Shown: positions 50,338 to 59,695 of the stretch, piece by piece
Layout: every line of letters begins with the position of its first letter
How positions within the stretch are numbered: the first letter of the stretch is position 1
Assembly (NCBI GenBank): GCA_013286145.1
Contig: JABDGH010000003.1
Span: forward strand, 23,638-87,637
Reading direction: 5' to 3'
DNA length: 64,000 nucleotides
Source of the DNA: Verrucomicrobiota bacterium
Lineage (GTDB): Bacteria > Verrucomicrobiota > Verrucomicrobiia > Methylacidiphilales > UBA1321
Translations under genes and position numbers: made by a program
Notes under the pieces: model-generated
Database searches by the model: none
What the model was told of the DNA's origin: nothing
The model's input: only the letters and a program-made list of their open reading frames with translations

Positions 50338-51663
50338 TTACTTGCCAACTGGTTCCAGCTTGAAAACGTGCGGGACGGGTTTGCGAAGCAATTCGATTGT
50401 TTGCTCCTGGTCGGCAATCACCTTGTCGAGTCGGGCCATTTCCGCTGTGCGGGCTGCTTTGATATCATCGAGATTCGCTTTCAACCATTCCGGCACTTGA
50501 TAGACTTGGACGTTGCGCCAACGATTAAAGTATGCGTTATTTTTATCCACCACGGCCTTGAGCAATTTTTGTCCCTGGTCATAAATCGGCCCCTGGCGCA
50601 CAAAGCCCAGGTTCACTCCGTTCGCCAGGTCTGCGCTGGAATAAGTGCCTATTTCATGGTCATCCATCGTGAGCTTATAGGAAGCCGCCTTGAGCCCCTT
50701 CACCTTTAATTCGTAGCGGTTCAGTGCCGTGGCTGGATCGAATCCCGGGATTTTCAAGGCCAGGTCACACTCGGGATCTATCGGCCAGGGAAGCGCTTCG
50801 TCGGTGCGCTTGAACTGCACGACGTCATTCGGGGCATCCTGCCATTCTATCGCACAGCCCTTGGCCGCGATGATTGAACGAGTCCCCGCATCAAGAGAAG
50901 CCGAACTGACTAAAGCTGGCGCACGCAATCCCTTGAGAATGGCGGTGGCCATGATGAGATGCCCACCCCAGTTCGGATGAACCCCGTCATTCGTAAGGCA
51001 TTTTTCTTTCCCTCCGGCTAAAGGAACCGTCTTGCTCAAAAGCCCCGACTTGCGCCCTGCCTCAATAAAGTGGATAACCGGCGTCAGTTGATCCACAAAA
51101 GGAACATTTTCCTTGTCGGCAATCTCTTTCAGACCGTCCGAGTATTTCTTGAGCATGAGATTGTAAGAACTGCCGGCAGGCGCGTCAGCTTCGTACTTTT
51201 CCTCCGGGCTAGCAGTAATCAACGCGACGCGTGCTCCGGCTTTTTTCAAGGCCTCGACCAGCTTGGTCGAATACTCGATGTACTTGGGATAAGCGCCATC
51301 TCCTCCACGGGCGTCGTTCATCCCGAAATCAATGGTGACCGACTTGGGTTGCAACGAGAGCACATCACGCTGAAGACCCGTATTAAAATCTCCGCGCCTG
51401 GTAAGCCATACCGTATCGCCACCCCAACCGGCATTACGGAAGCTGATTTTCCAAGTGGGAAAACGCGTGAGCACATAGGTTTCTACCAGCGTGGTGTACA
51501 TCCTCTGCTCGGTGATGCTGTCCCCGAGAAAAACGGCGGGAATATCGCCATCGTGAAAGAAAAAATCGCTTGTCGGCGCAGGCGCTTCCGTATCGACCGC
51601 AAGCAAGGGCAGCATCATTAAACCGACCAAAAAAAGAGAGAAGCTTCGATGAAACATGGTCAA
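50338..51663 (-). CDS. SGNH/GDSL hydrolase, paralog 2
   Basis: A 441-residue secreted esterase-like protein. The signal peptide (about 1-21) precedes block I FLGDSITEQRMYTT with the catalytic Ser, a Gly-containing FRNAGWGGDTVW (block II), FGMNDARGGDG (block III Asn) and NDGVHPNWGGHLIMA with the catalytic Asp/His pair. A C-terminal helical tail (ANLDDIKAARTAEMARLDKV) is shared with its paralog. Members of this family remove acyl groups from polysaccharides or lipids. It is a tandem duplicate of the gene at 51697. Confidence 0.85.
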   Translation of the reverse strand: MTMFHRSFSLFLVGLMMLPLLAVDTEAPAPTSDFFFHDGDIPAVFLGDSITEQRMYTTLVETYVLTRFPTWKISFRNAGWGGDTVWLTRRGDFNTGLQRDVLSLQPKSVTIDFGMNDARGGDGAYPKYIEYSTKLVEALKKAGARVALITASPEEKYEADAPAGSSYNLMLKKYSDGLKEIADKENVPFVDQLTPVIHFIEAGRKSGLLSKTVPLAGGKEKCLTNDGVHPNWGGHLIMATAILKGLRAPALVSSASLDAGTRSIIAAKGCAIEWQDAPNDVVQFKRTDEALPWPIDPECDLALKIPGFDPATALNRYELKVKGLKAASYKLTMDDHEIGTYSSADLANGVNLGFVRQGPIYDQGQKLLKAVVDKNNAYFNRWRNVQVYQVPEWLKANLDDIKAARTAEMARLDKVIADQEQTIELLRKPVPHVFKLEPVGK

Positions 51664-51696
51664 TTAAATCAGGCGCAAAGGAAGAAGTCGCGCGGT

Positions 51697-53100
51697 TTAC
51701 TTGCCAATTGGCTCCAGCTTGAAAACGTGCGGGACAGGTTTGCGAAGCAATTCAATCGTTTGCTCCTGGCCGGCAATCACCTTGTCGAGGCGGGCCATCT
51801 CGGCGGTGCGGGCTGCTTCGATATCATCAAGATTCTTTTTCAACCAGTCGGGAAGCTTGATATCCGAATGAGCTTCCGACGCCGTTTTTTTTTCTTCCGG
51901 TGTCGCTGTTTTCAGCCAGCCGGGAACCTGATAGAGTTGGACATTGCGCCAACGATCGAAGAACGCATTGTTTTTCTCTGACACCACTTTAAACAACTTT
52001 TGTCCCTGGTCATAAATCGATCCTTTGCGCACAAAACCAAGATTAATGCCCTTGTCCAGGTCGGCCTTGGAATAGTCGCCGACTTCAACGTCATCGATCT
52101 TCAATTTGTAGGTACCCTCCGCAAGACCCGCCACTTTTAACTCGTAGCGATTCAAGGCGGTCGCCGGGTCGAAGCCAGGAATTTTGAGCGCCAGATCGAC
52201 AAAAGACGGAGTCGGCCAGGGGAGCGCTTCATCGGTGCGCTTGAATTGGACGCCGCCGTTGGGAGCGTCCTGCCATTCGATTGTGCAACCTTCCGAGGCT
52301 GTTGTGGAGCGTGCGCTCGCATCGAGGGAAGCCGAACTGACCAACGCCGGCGCATGGAGTCCCTGGAGGACACTCGTTGCCATGATGAGATGACCAGCCC
52401 AGTTCGGATGAACCCCGTCATTCGTCAGGCGTTTCTCTTTCTCAGCGGGTAAAGGAGCCGTCTTGCTCAAAAGCCCCGACTCGCGTCCCGCTTCAATAAA
52501 GTGGATAACCGGCGTCAGTTGATCCACAAAAGGAACATTTTCCTTGTCGGCAACCTCTTTCAGGCCGTCCGAGTATTTCTTGAGCATGAGATTGTAGGCA
52601 CTCCCGGCAGGCGCATCGGCCTCATAGAGTTCTTTCGGGCTCGACGTGACCAGCGCAACACGGATTCCGGCCTTTTTCAGGGCATCGACCAGTTTCGCCG
52701 CATACTCGAGGTACTTCGGATAGTTCGCATCGCCCTCCCGGGCGTCGTTCATGCCGAAATCGATCATGACGGCCTTGGGTTGCCAGGCAAAGACATCACG
52801 CTGAAGGCTGGCGTCAAAATCGAGACCGCGATGCTTCAACCACATCGTATCACCAAACCAACCGACGTTACGGAAGGTGATTTTCCGGTTTGGAAAACGG
52901 GAGAGCACATAGCTTTCGATCAGCGTGGTGAACATCCTCTGCTCAGTGATGCTGTCTCCAAGGAAAACAGTGGGAATATCACCATCGTGAAAGAAAAAAT
53001 CATTTGTCGCCGGGGTCGGCGCAGGCGTTTCCTTAATAGCCGCAAACGCGGGAATGATCATGAACCCGATCAACGGAAGGAGAAAGAGTTTGTGCCGCAT
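51697..53100 (-). CDS. SGNH/GDSL hydrolase, paralog 1
   Basis: 467 residues, close in sequence to the next gene downstream. Block I is FLGDSITEQRMFTTL, block II FRNVGWFGDTMWL, block III FGMNDAREGDANYP and block V NDGVHPNWAGHLIMA. It has a signal peptide and is probably exported. Relative to the paralog it contains about 26 extra residues near 400-426, in which VPGWLK and LPDWLK flank an extra helix, possibly an internal duplication. It starts 11 bases after the uracil-DNA glycosylase stop, so it is in the secA operon. Confidence 0.87.
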   Translation of the reverse strand: MRHKLFLLPLIGFMIIPAFAAIKETPAPTPATNDFFFHDGDIPTVFLGDSITEQRMFTTLIESYVLSRFPNRKITFRNVGWFGDTMWLKHRGLDFDASLQRDVFAWQPKAVMIDFGMNDAREGDANYPKYLEYAAKLVDALKKAGIRVALVTSSPKELYEADAPAGSAYNLMLKKYSDGLKEVADKENVPFVDQLTPVIHFIEAGRESGLLSKTAPLPAEKEKRLTNDGVHPNWAGHLIMATSVLQGLHAPALVSSASLDASARSTTASEGCTIEWQDAPNGGVQFKRTDEALPWPTPSFVDLALKIPGFDPATALNRYELKVAGLAEGTYKLKIDDVEVGDYSKADLDKGINLGFVRKGSIYDQGQKLFKVVSEKNNAFFDRWRNVQLYQVPGWLKTATPEEKKTASEAHSDIKLPDWLKKNLDDIEAARTAEMARLDKVIAGQEQTIELLRKPVPHVFKLEPIGK

Positions 53101-53111
53101 GGTCGATTAAA

Positions 53112-53999
53112 TCAGGTACGAAGGAAGAAGTTGCGTTGCTTCTCGCTGATCGGCATTTCGAGCTGTTCCATTATTTTCAGCAAATCCTCCCATACCTTAC
53201 GCTTCTCGGTATTGCTCTGGTTACGCAAAAGATACGAGGGATGGTAGGTCGGCATCAGCGGTATCCCGCGATATTCCAAAAATTTTCCACGAAGCGATCC
53301 GATGGTTCCCACCGGCCCGAACAATCCCTCCACCGCCGTCGCACCGAGGGCCACCATCGCGCTCGGCTTGATCACCTCGATTTGCGCACGCAAATAAGGA
53401 ACGCACGTCTCCATTTCCTGCTTCGTCGGCTTGCGATTACCCGCCGTACCCTCCGGCACGTCAGGACGACACTTCACGATATTGCCGATGTAAACCTGCT
53501 CGCGAGTCAACCCCATCGCGAGGATCATCTTGGTCAGGAGCTGACCCGCCCGCCCGACAAACGGTTCTCCCTTTAAATCTTCATCCTCGCCGGGAGCTTC
53601 GCCCACGAACATCAGCTTTGCATCCGGATTGCCCACGCCAAAAACGACATTGTGCCGTCGTGCAGCCAGGTGCGGACACTTCACGCAGACCGAAGCGCGC
53701 TCCGCCAGATGACGCAATTGCTCCACCTTGGATGAACCTGAAATTTCCAACGGCGGTTCATTGACTGATGGTGCTGAAGAAGTGGAGATTTCGCGACTGC
53801 CTCCTGCGCGCTGCGCGCGCCCGGACAACAAGTTGTCCGGGCCACCCTTATTGGGAATCGATTCCGGCAAAGCCTTGACTGCAGCCGCCAATCGCTGAAG
53901 CCCTTGCTGGGCGGTGCGAGTCAAACGAACCTGGCGCACTCCGTCATGCTCGTGCAAAAAATGCACGTAATTCCGCAGCGCTTCCACCGACTCGGTCAT
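53112..53999 (-). CDS. Uracil-DNA glycosylase, family 4
   Basis: About 295 residues. The C-terminal 210 residues are a family-4 (Fe-S) uracil-DNA glycosylase: CVKCPHL cysteines, FVGEAPGEDEDLKGEPFVGR (motif A), NIVKCRPDVPEGTAGNRKP, CVPYLRAQIEVIKPSAMVAL and MPTYHPSYLL (motif B). It removes uracil from DNA to begin base-excision repair. The first 90 residues are not conserved, and part of that linker (NKGGPDNLLSGRAQRAGGSR) is encoded by the double-hairpin repeat at 53799-53847. The ATG overlaps the secA stop (ATGA). Confidence 0.9.
   Translation of the reverse strand: MTESVEALRNYVHFLHEHDGVRQVRLTRTAQQGLQRLAAAVKALPESIPNKGGPDNLLSGRAQRAGGSREISTSSAPSVNEPPLEISGSSKVEQLRHLAERASVCVKCPHLAARRHNVVFGVGNPDAKLMFVGEAPGEDEDLKGEPFVGRAGQLLTKMILAMGLTREQVYIGNIVKCRPDVPEGTAGNRKPTKQEMETCVPYLRAQIEVIKPSAMVALGATAVEGLFGPVGTIGSLRGKFLEYRGIPLMPTYHPSYLLRNQSNTEKRKVWEDLLKIMEQLEMPISEKQRNFFLRT
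53799..53847. repeat. Double-hairpin repeat, copy A (within UDG gene)
   Basis: A 49-base element: GCCTCCT, then hairpin 1 (GCGCGC-TGC-GCGCGC, 53806-53820), then hairpin 2 CCGGACAACAAGTTGTCCGG (53821-53840), then GCCACCC. Copy B at 61539-61587 has the same layout with a different but self-complementary hairpin 1. Confidence 0.75.
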
Positions 54000-56900
54000 T
54001 TTTGCGCACCTGCTCCTGTACAACCCTTCGTCTTACCATCCGCACCGCAGCAATTCTTGAATTTCTTCCCGGTGCCGAGCGGGCAAACATCGTTCCGGTT
54101 CAATTGCGGCCCGGTGTGACGAATCGGCAACTGCCTTTCCTCCGGAACTGCGGCTGCCTGGCCATTGGCATCGGCCCCTTCTTCAAGTTCAAGCGGATGT
54201 GGCGCCGATTGAACATCGGTAGGCGCGCTCAATCCCGAAGGCGCGGCTTCATGAATGAATTTTTGCGGCAGGTTACGCAGGAACGATTCAAATGCCGTGA
54301 TGCTCGCGCTGGTGCGGAAGAGGCTGCTGGCAATCTCCAGCTTGATCCGGCTCATCAAGTCCGAAAACATGGAATAGGCCTCGCGCTTATATTCGATCAG
54401 CGGATCTTTTTGCCCGATCGTGCGCAGGTTGATGCTATGCCGCAACGAGTCGATGGCATAGAGATGCTCCTGCCAGAGCCGGTCGATGGAACCGAGCAGC
54501 GTGTAGCGTTCGAGCGACTCGAGAGCGTTGGGATCCTCGAACTTGATCTTGATCTCGTAGGCATCACGCACACGCTGGATCGCAGTCTTGACCACGGCTT
54601 CCGCGCCTGCGCTGAAATCGAAATCCTTCGCAGTCACTCCCACCGGAAAGGTGCTGTTCATCCAGGTCACAAAGCTCTCCGTGTCGGCCTCAGCGCCGGT
54701 TATCCGCGCTTCACCCTCATTTTCGATCACTTCCTGCACGACTTCAAAAATCTCTTCGCGAGGCGTCTCGGTGGTCAGGATGTCATTGCGCCAGGTGTAG
54801 ATCACCGTGCGTTGCTGGTTCATCACATCGTCGTATTGCAGTGTGTATTTGCGCGAGACGTAATTGCGCTCCTCTACCCGGCGCTGGGCCGACTCGACGC
54901 TTTTGTTCAGCCACGGGTGCTGCAACTCCTCCTCATCCTTCATGCCCAATTTCGTCATGAGACCGCTTAAACGGCGCGAATCGCCGAAATTACGCATCAA
55001 GTCATCCTCGAACGAAACAAAGAACCGCGACACGCCCGGATCGCCCTGGCGCGCACAACGGCCACGCAACTGCCGGTCGATACGCCGCGATTCGTGTCGT
55101 TCCGTACCGATCACATACAATCCGCTCACGGCGTGTTCATGCTCCTGAATCTGGGTTTCCGGCCCGATGATTTCCACCACGCGATTTTTCGCATTGGCCA
55201 CATAGAGACCCTGAATCTTATTCACGCCCGCGCCAAGTTTGATGTCGGTGCCGCGACCCGCCATGTTCGTGGCAATCGTCACCGCGCCGCGCTGTCCGGC
55301 GCCAGCCACAATCTCGGCCTCCTGCTGGACAAATTTTGCATTCAGCACGTTATGCACGATCCCTTCGCGCTTAAGCATTCGTGAGAGCAACTCGCTCGAT
55401 TCGACCGCGATGGTGCCGACGAGCACTGGCTGCCCCTTGCCATGAGCGGCCTTGATCTCCTTTACGATAGCGTTGTATTTCTCCCGGCGCGTCTTGTAGA
55501 TGCTGTCGTCGAGATCGACGCGGGCGATGGGCCGATTGGGTGGTATGACCACCACATCGAGTTTATAAATGTCGTGGAACTCGTTGGCTTCCGTTTCCGC
55601 CGTGCCGGTCATGCCGGAGAGCTTCAGGTAAAGGCGGAAATAATTCTGGATCGTGATCGTCGCCAGCGTCTGCGTCTCGCGATCAATCTGCACGCCTTCC
55701 TTGGCCTCAACCGCCTGGTGCAAGCCGTCGCTCCAACGCCGTCCCGGCATGGTGCGCCCGGTGTACTCATCGACGATGACAACCTTGTTCTCCACCACCA
55801 CGTACTGCACATCCTTCTCGAAGACGCAATAGGCGCGGAGCAACTGTGAGATATTATGGATGCGTTCGCTCGCCTGGTCGTACTTCTGCTGTTCCATCGC
55901 CTTGGCCCGCTGCTTCTCCTCGATACTTAGACTTTCGTCGTGGTCGATGTCGTGAAAACGGGTGATCAAATCGGGCAGGATGAACATCTCGGGATCGCTC
56001 GGATTTAAGTAAACCCGACCACGCTCGCTCAAGTCGGACTCATTCGATTTCTCGTCGATGCTGAAAAAAGACTCTTCCTTCAGTTTATAAAGCTCGGTCT
56101 TGCGCGGATCCTGATACAGCGACAGCTCCGCGTCATCCATCGCGCGACGGATGCCCGGGTCTTCGATCAACTTCAGCAACTGCTTGTTGCGCGGCATCGA
56201 ATTCTTGATCTTGAACAGCAACCGACCTGCTTCCACCAGGTTGCCTTCCTCAATCTGCTTCTTCGCATCTGCCGCCCAACGATTAGCTTCAAGACTTTGC
56301 GCCTGCACAATCCTTTCGATGTTCCCCTTGAACTTGTCGTATTGGTGGGAACTGATCGTGGCCGGGCCTGCGATGATCAGCGGCGTACGCGCCTCGTCGA
56401 TCAGGATGCTGTCAACCTCATCGACAATCGCATAGACATGCCCGCGTTGCACCTGCTCCGCCCGGGTTGTGGCCATGCCGTTGTCGCGGAGGTAGTCAAA
56501 GCCCATCTCCGAATTGGTGCCGTAGGCAATATCGCACATGTACTGCTGACGCCGGACATCGGGCGGCTGGCCATGCTGGATGCAACCGACGGTTAAATTT
56601 AGAAAGCGATAGACTTCGCCCATCCACTCGCTGTCGCGCGCGGCCAGGTAATCGTTGACGGTGACGATATGCACCCCGCGCCCGCTGAGCGCATTGAGAT
56701 AAGCCGGGAAAGTCGCCACCAGGGTCTTGCCTTCGCCCGTCGCCATTTCCGCAATCCGGCCCGAGTGCAGCACGATTCCGCCGATCAACTGCACGTCAAA
56801 CGGGATCATGTCCCAAACCACATTCTGCCCGCGAATCACGGCGGTATGCTTGCGCTCGGTCAGGCGACGACACGCATTCTTCACCACGGCAAAAGCCTCG

Positions 56901-57094
56901 GGCAACAGATCGTCGAGCGTCTCGCCCTTGCCGAAGCGATCCTTCAACTGGGTCGTCTTGGCTTGAAGCTGCTCATCCATCAGCCCCTGGTATTCGAGCT
57001 CAAACTGATTGATTTTTTCCACAATCGGCCAGAGCCGCTTGACTTCGCGCTGATTTCGTGTGCCGAGCACTTTTTTGACAAACCATTGGATCAT
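53996..57094 (-). CDS. secA: Preprotein translocase ATPase SecA
   Basis: 1032 residues, full length with an enlarged C-terminal region. Walker A is MATGEGKTLVATFPAYLNAL, the DEAD-like box DEVDSILIDEARTPLI, and the preprotein-binding, helical scaffold and wing domains follow. MAGRGTDIKLG and LRGRCARQGDPG are helicase motifs V and VI. SecA drives export of unfolded proteins through SecYEG. The C-terminal zinc-binding region reads NDVCPLGTGKKFKNCCG: the second Cys of the usual CPCG is Leu. It is the first gene of an operon with the glycosylase and two SGNH hydrolases. Confidence 0.97.
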   Translation of the reverse strand: MIQWFVKKVLGTRNQREVKRLWPIVEKINQFELEYQGLMDEQLQAKTTQLKDRFGKGETLDDLLPEAFAVVKNACRRLTERKHTAVIRGQNVVWDMIPFDVQLIGGIVLHSGRIAEMATGEGKTLVATFPAYLNALSGRGVHIVTVNDYLAARDSEWMGEVYRFLNLTVGCIQHGQPPDVRRQQYMCDIAYGTNSEMGFDYLRDNGMATTRAEQVQRGHVYAIVDEVDSILIDEARTPLIIAGPATISSHQYDKFKGNIERIVQAQSLEANRWAADAKKQIEEGNLVEAGRLLFKIKNSMPRNKQLLKLIEDPGIRRAMDDAELSLYQDPRKTELYKLKEESFFSIDEKSNESDLSERGRVYLNPSDPEMFILPDLITRFHDIDHDESLSIEEKQRAKAMEQQKYDQASERIHNISQLLRAYCVFEKDVQYVVVENKVVIVDEYTGRTMPGRRWSDGLHQAVEAKEGVQIDRETQTLATITIQNYFRLYLKLSGMTGTAETEANEFHDIYKLDVVVIPPNRPIARVDLDDSIYKTRREKYNAIVKEIKAAHGKGQPVLVGTIAVESSELLSRMLKREGIVHNVLNAKFVQQEAEIVAGAGQRGAVTIATNMAGRGTDIKLGAGVNKIQGLYVANAKNRVVEIIGPETQIQEHEHAVSGLYVIGTERHESRRIDRQLRGRCARQGDPGVSRFFVSFEDDLMRNFGDSRRLSGLMTKLGMKDEEELQHPWLNKSVESAQRRVEERNYVSRKYTLQYDDVMNQQRTVIYTWRNDILTTETPREEIFEVVQEVIENEGEARITGAEADTESFVTWMNSTFPVGVTAKDFDFSAGAEAVVKTAIQRVRDAYEIKIKFEDPNALESLERYTLLGSIDRLWQEHLYAIDSLRHSINLRTIGQKDPLIEYKREAYSMFSDLMSRIKLEIASSLFRTSASITAFESFLRNLPQKFIHEAAPSGLSAPTDVQSAPHPLELEEGADANGQAAAVPEERQLPIRHTGPQLNRNDVCPLGTGKKFKNCCGADGKTKGCTGAGAQK

Positions 57095-57298
57095 AAAAGA
57101 GAAAAGGGTGAGAAGCCGATAACCCTAGCGCACCAAAATAAAAAAGGGGATGCTTAATTTTATAGATTTACGAACGCCCCCTGACAAGGTGGACGAAGAG
57201 AAAAGCGGACGGGCATCTTTTCAGTTTTGGAACGGGACTTCATTTGCCATCATAAAACATGCCTATCCACTTTTTCCCTCAGACCAAAGAAACAATGA

Positions 57299-57790
57299 GT
57301 GGCGATCTTTACTAATTTTATGTTCCGACTGTTCATCACCATTTTAGCGTGCCTGCTGTTCCTCGTGCTAGGGTGGGTCGGGGACGAGCTTTTAAATCTC
57401 CTTCCTTACAACAATACTCTCCCGCTACCGTGGATTACGCAGGTTGTTGTCTACTCCTTCCCGCTGAACCAGTACTACTTTTTTTGGCGCGTTTCTCCCG
57501 TCTTTTGCGCGGCCATGTTCCTCGTACTAATGCTGACTTCCTCGAAAAAACCAATCATCGCCCCACACTATTTTGCGGAGGGTGCTCTGCTCGTCCTGAT
57601 CCTCTTCGGCATTTATTTTGGCTGCTTCATCTGTGCCGTTGTTGCCCCGATGGGCGTGAACATGGCGGTAACACCAGGGACACCGACGATCTTGAACGTC
57701 GTCACCAACATCTTCAATTACGCTCTCTGGCTCACAGTGATTGCCTTATTGGGGCGGATTATCTTCAATCAGTTCAAAAAAGGCCCGTAA
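57299..57790 (+). CDS. Small integral membrane protein
   Basis: 163 residues with four hydrophobic segments (about 8-32, 60-80, 92-115, 137-155). No catalytic motif or family is recognised. The start may be GTG at 57299 or ATG at 57320; neither has a strong ribosome site. It stands alone between secA (divergent) and a repeat array. Its role is unknown. Confidence 0.55.
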   Translation: MAIFTNFMFRLFITILACLLFLVLGWVGDELLNLLPYNNTLPLPWITQVVVYSFPLNQYYFFWRVSPVFCAAMFLVLMLTSSKKPIIAPHYFAEGALLVLILFGIYFGCFICAVVAPMGVNMAVTPGTPTILNVVTNIFNYALWLTVIALLGRIIFNQFKKGP

Positions 57791-58230
57791 ACGAAAAAAA
57801 GGGGGGATGGGACAGGCATAATTAACGGTTCCACGCCACCCTGAAAGGGTGGCAAATCTTTAGCCCAGGGTTGGAGCGAAGCTCCTACCCTGGGTACACG
57901 ATCGAACGGCCCAACCCTGTAAGGGTTGAATCGATGCGCTTGTGGACTTCGCTTCAACCCTTACAGGGTAGAATTTTACACGTCTTTCCCAGGGTAGCGG
58001 CTATGCCGCAACCCTGGGCTGAAGGCTCTCAACCCCGTTGGGGTTAAAGACCCTGAGAAAATAGTGAGAAAATAGGGGACCGGCACACTACAGCCTTGAA
58101 TTTCGCCCATGGTCTGAAAGTGGAAAAAGAAGGCAGCTAAGAAATAAAAACGGTAAACACCTTTGATATTTTTTATACCCTTGCCTCACCCTCTTCGGTT
58201 TGCCATCCTCGACGCTTTGTCGATGCTTTC
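57791..58230. repeat. Intergenic palindromic array upstream of pilT-like gene
   Basis: About 440 bases without a gene. Between 57831 and 58045 at least six hairpins follow one another: GCCACCCT/AGGGTGGC (57835-57853), CCCAGGGT/ACCCTGGG with an inner GGAGC/GCTCC stem (57864-57894), CAACCCT/AGGGTTG (57912-57928), its mirror (57953-57969), a second CCCAGGGT/ACCCTGGG with inner GCGGC/GCCGC (57988-58018), and CAACCCC/GGGGTT (58030-58045). The rest of the gap, to the ATG at 58231, should hold the pilT-like promoter, which I cannot assign. Confidence 0.75.
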
Positions 58231-59568
58231 ATGAGTGCCAATTACAACGAATACGTACTTTCCACCTCGTATCATTCAGGGTGGATCACCGCTGAACAAT
58301 ACAGCGCAGCCTCTGCCGCGCTTCAGTCGATGCCCCATCTTGCGGCCATCGATTTCCTGCACGAACAAGCGATCATCACGGCTGAGCAGGCGCAGGCGTT
58401 GCACCAGGCCATCGCCCAATCGACCTCGGCCGTCCAAACTGCCGCTGTCCAGGCTGATGGCGCCGCTCAGCAACCCCGCGTCCAGGTGAGCCAGAACGAT
58501 CTGCCGGGCGGCCTCGGCATTGTTGAACTCCTGCGCATGGGCATGGATGCGGGAGCTTCCGACGTCCATTTCGGCGTGAGCGCGCCCGCCCTGATGCGTC
58601 TCCACGGCAACCTGCGCCCGCTTTATCACGACGCCCCGGTTCTCACGGCCCAAAATACCGAAGCCCTGATTCACTCTTTCCTCAACCCGATCCAACTCGA
58701 CACCCTGTCGAAACAGAGGGGGCTCGATTTCAGTTATGAGATACCGGGGTTGGCCCGTTTCCGCGCCAACATCATCCATCAGCGTAAGGGTTACGACGCG
58801 GTTTTCCGCATCATCAACACCCAGGTTCGCACGATGGACGAACTGAACCTGCCCGAGTCGCTCAAGGTTCTCACCCAATATAATAATGGCCTCGTCCTCC
58901 TCACCGGCGCGGTCGGCTCGGGTAAATCGACCACGCTTGCGTCGATGGTGCAGGAGATCAACACGCACCGCCGCGACCATATCATCACGCTGGAAGACCC
59001 GATCGAATACGTCTTCACGCCGGCGGGTTGCCAGATCACCCAGCGCGAAGTCCATTCCCACACGGAAAGTTTCTCCACCGCCCTGCGAGCCAGTCTGCGC
59101 GAAGATCCCGATGTCATCATGGTCGGGGAAATGCGCGACCTGGAAACGATCAGCCTCGCCATCACCGCCTCGGAAACGGGTCACCTTGTCCTTGCCACGC
59201 TCCACACCAACAACGCTTCCCGCACCCTGGATCGTATCCTCGATGCCTTCCCCGTGGAGCAGCAAGGCCAGATCCGCACCATGGTCAGCGAATCGTTGCG
59301 CGGCATCATCAGCCAGCAGCTTATTCCGCGCATGGACGGCCAGGGCCGCGTCCTCGCCCTCGAGATCATGGTTAATACTCCCGCCGTCGCCAACCTTATC
59401 CGTGAAGCCAAGACCTTCATGCTCCCCGGCATCATCCAGACCGGGAAAAAACTCGATATGCGCCTGATGGACGATTCGCTCATCGACCTGGTCGAACGCA
59501 AAATCATTTCGCCACACGAAGGCTACGACCGCGCCGAGCAAAAAAATCTCCTCGAGCCCTATTTGTAG
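58231..59568 (+). CDS. PilT-like type IV pilus retraction ATPase
   Basis: 445 residues. A divergent N-terminal 90 residues (Ala/Gln-rich linker) precede the PilT/PilU core: ASDVHFGVSAPALMRLHG, Walker A GAVGSGKSTTL (226-234), HIITLEDPIEYVF with the Asp box, Walker B EDPDVIMVGEMRDLETISLA, and HLVLATLHTNNASRTLDRIL. Walker A and the DPDVIMVGEMRD box are canonical, so it should be active. It drives pilus retraction, twitching or DNA uptake. No other pilus genes are near. Confidence 0.88.
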   Translation: MSANYNEYVLSTSYHSGWITAEQYSAASAALQSMPHLAAIDFLHEQAIITAEQAQALHQAIAQSTSAVQTAAVQADGAAQQPRVQVSQNDLPGGLGIVELLRMGMDAGASDVHFGVSAPALMRLHGNLRPLYHDAPVLTAQNTEALIHSFLNPIQLDTLSKQRGLDFSYEIPGLARFRANIIHQRKGYDAVFRIINTQVRTMDELNLPESLKVLTQYNNGLVLLTGAVGSGKSTTLASMVQEINTHRRDHIITLEDPIEYVFTPAGCQITQREVHSHTESFSTALRASLREDPDVIMVGEMRDLETISLAITASETGHLVLATLHTNNASRTLDRILDAFPVEQQGQIRTMVSESLRGIISQQLIPRMDGQGRVLALEIMVNTPAVANLIREAKTFMLPGIIQTGKKLDMRLMDDSLIDLVERKIISPHEGYDRAEQKNLLEPYL

Positions 59569-59600
59569 GAACCGAGCGAAGTCGAGGGATCAGCATGGTA

Positions 59601-59695
59601 GCCGCCGATGGCCCATCGGCGGTGCCTTCCGGTAGGGACGCGAGTCCCTTCGCGTCCCATTAATAATCGGACGGCATGGGACTGCCGTCCCTACC
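59601..59695. repeat. Branched palindrome overlapping lspA 3' end
   Basis: Hairpin CCGCCGATG/CATCGGCGG (59602-59622), then an outer stem GGTAGGGACG/CGTCCCTACC (59631-59640 with 59686-59695) enclosing GGGACGCG/CGCGTCCC and GGACGGCA/TGCCGTCC. It sits after the pilT-like stop and encodes the last residues of LspA. A short repeat arm (59569-59591) lies just before it. Confidence 0.7.

Noticed and set aside
57791..58230. CRISPR array
   Set aside because: The repeats are palindromes of different sequence, not regularly spaced identical direct repeats with spacers, and no cas genes are present.
58276..59541. 421-residue minus-strand open frame
   Set aside because: Antisense to the PilT-like gene; no domains.
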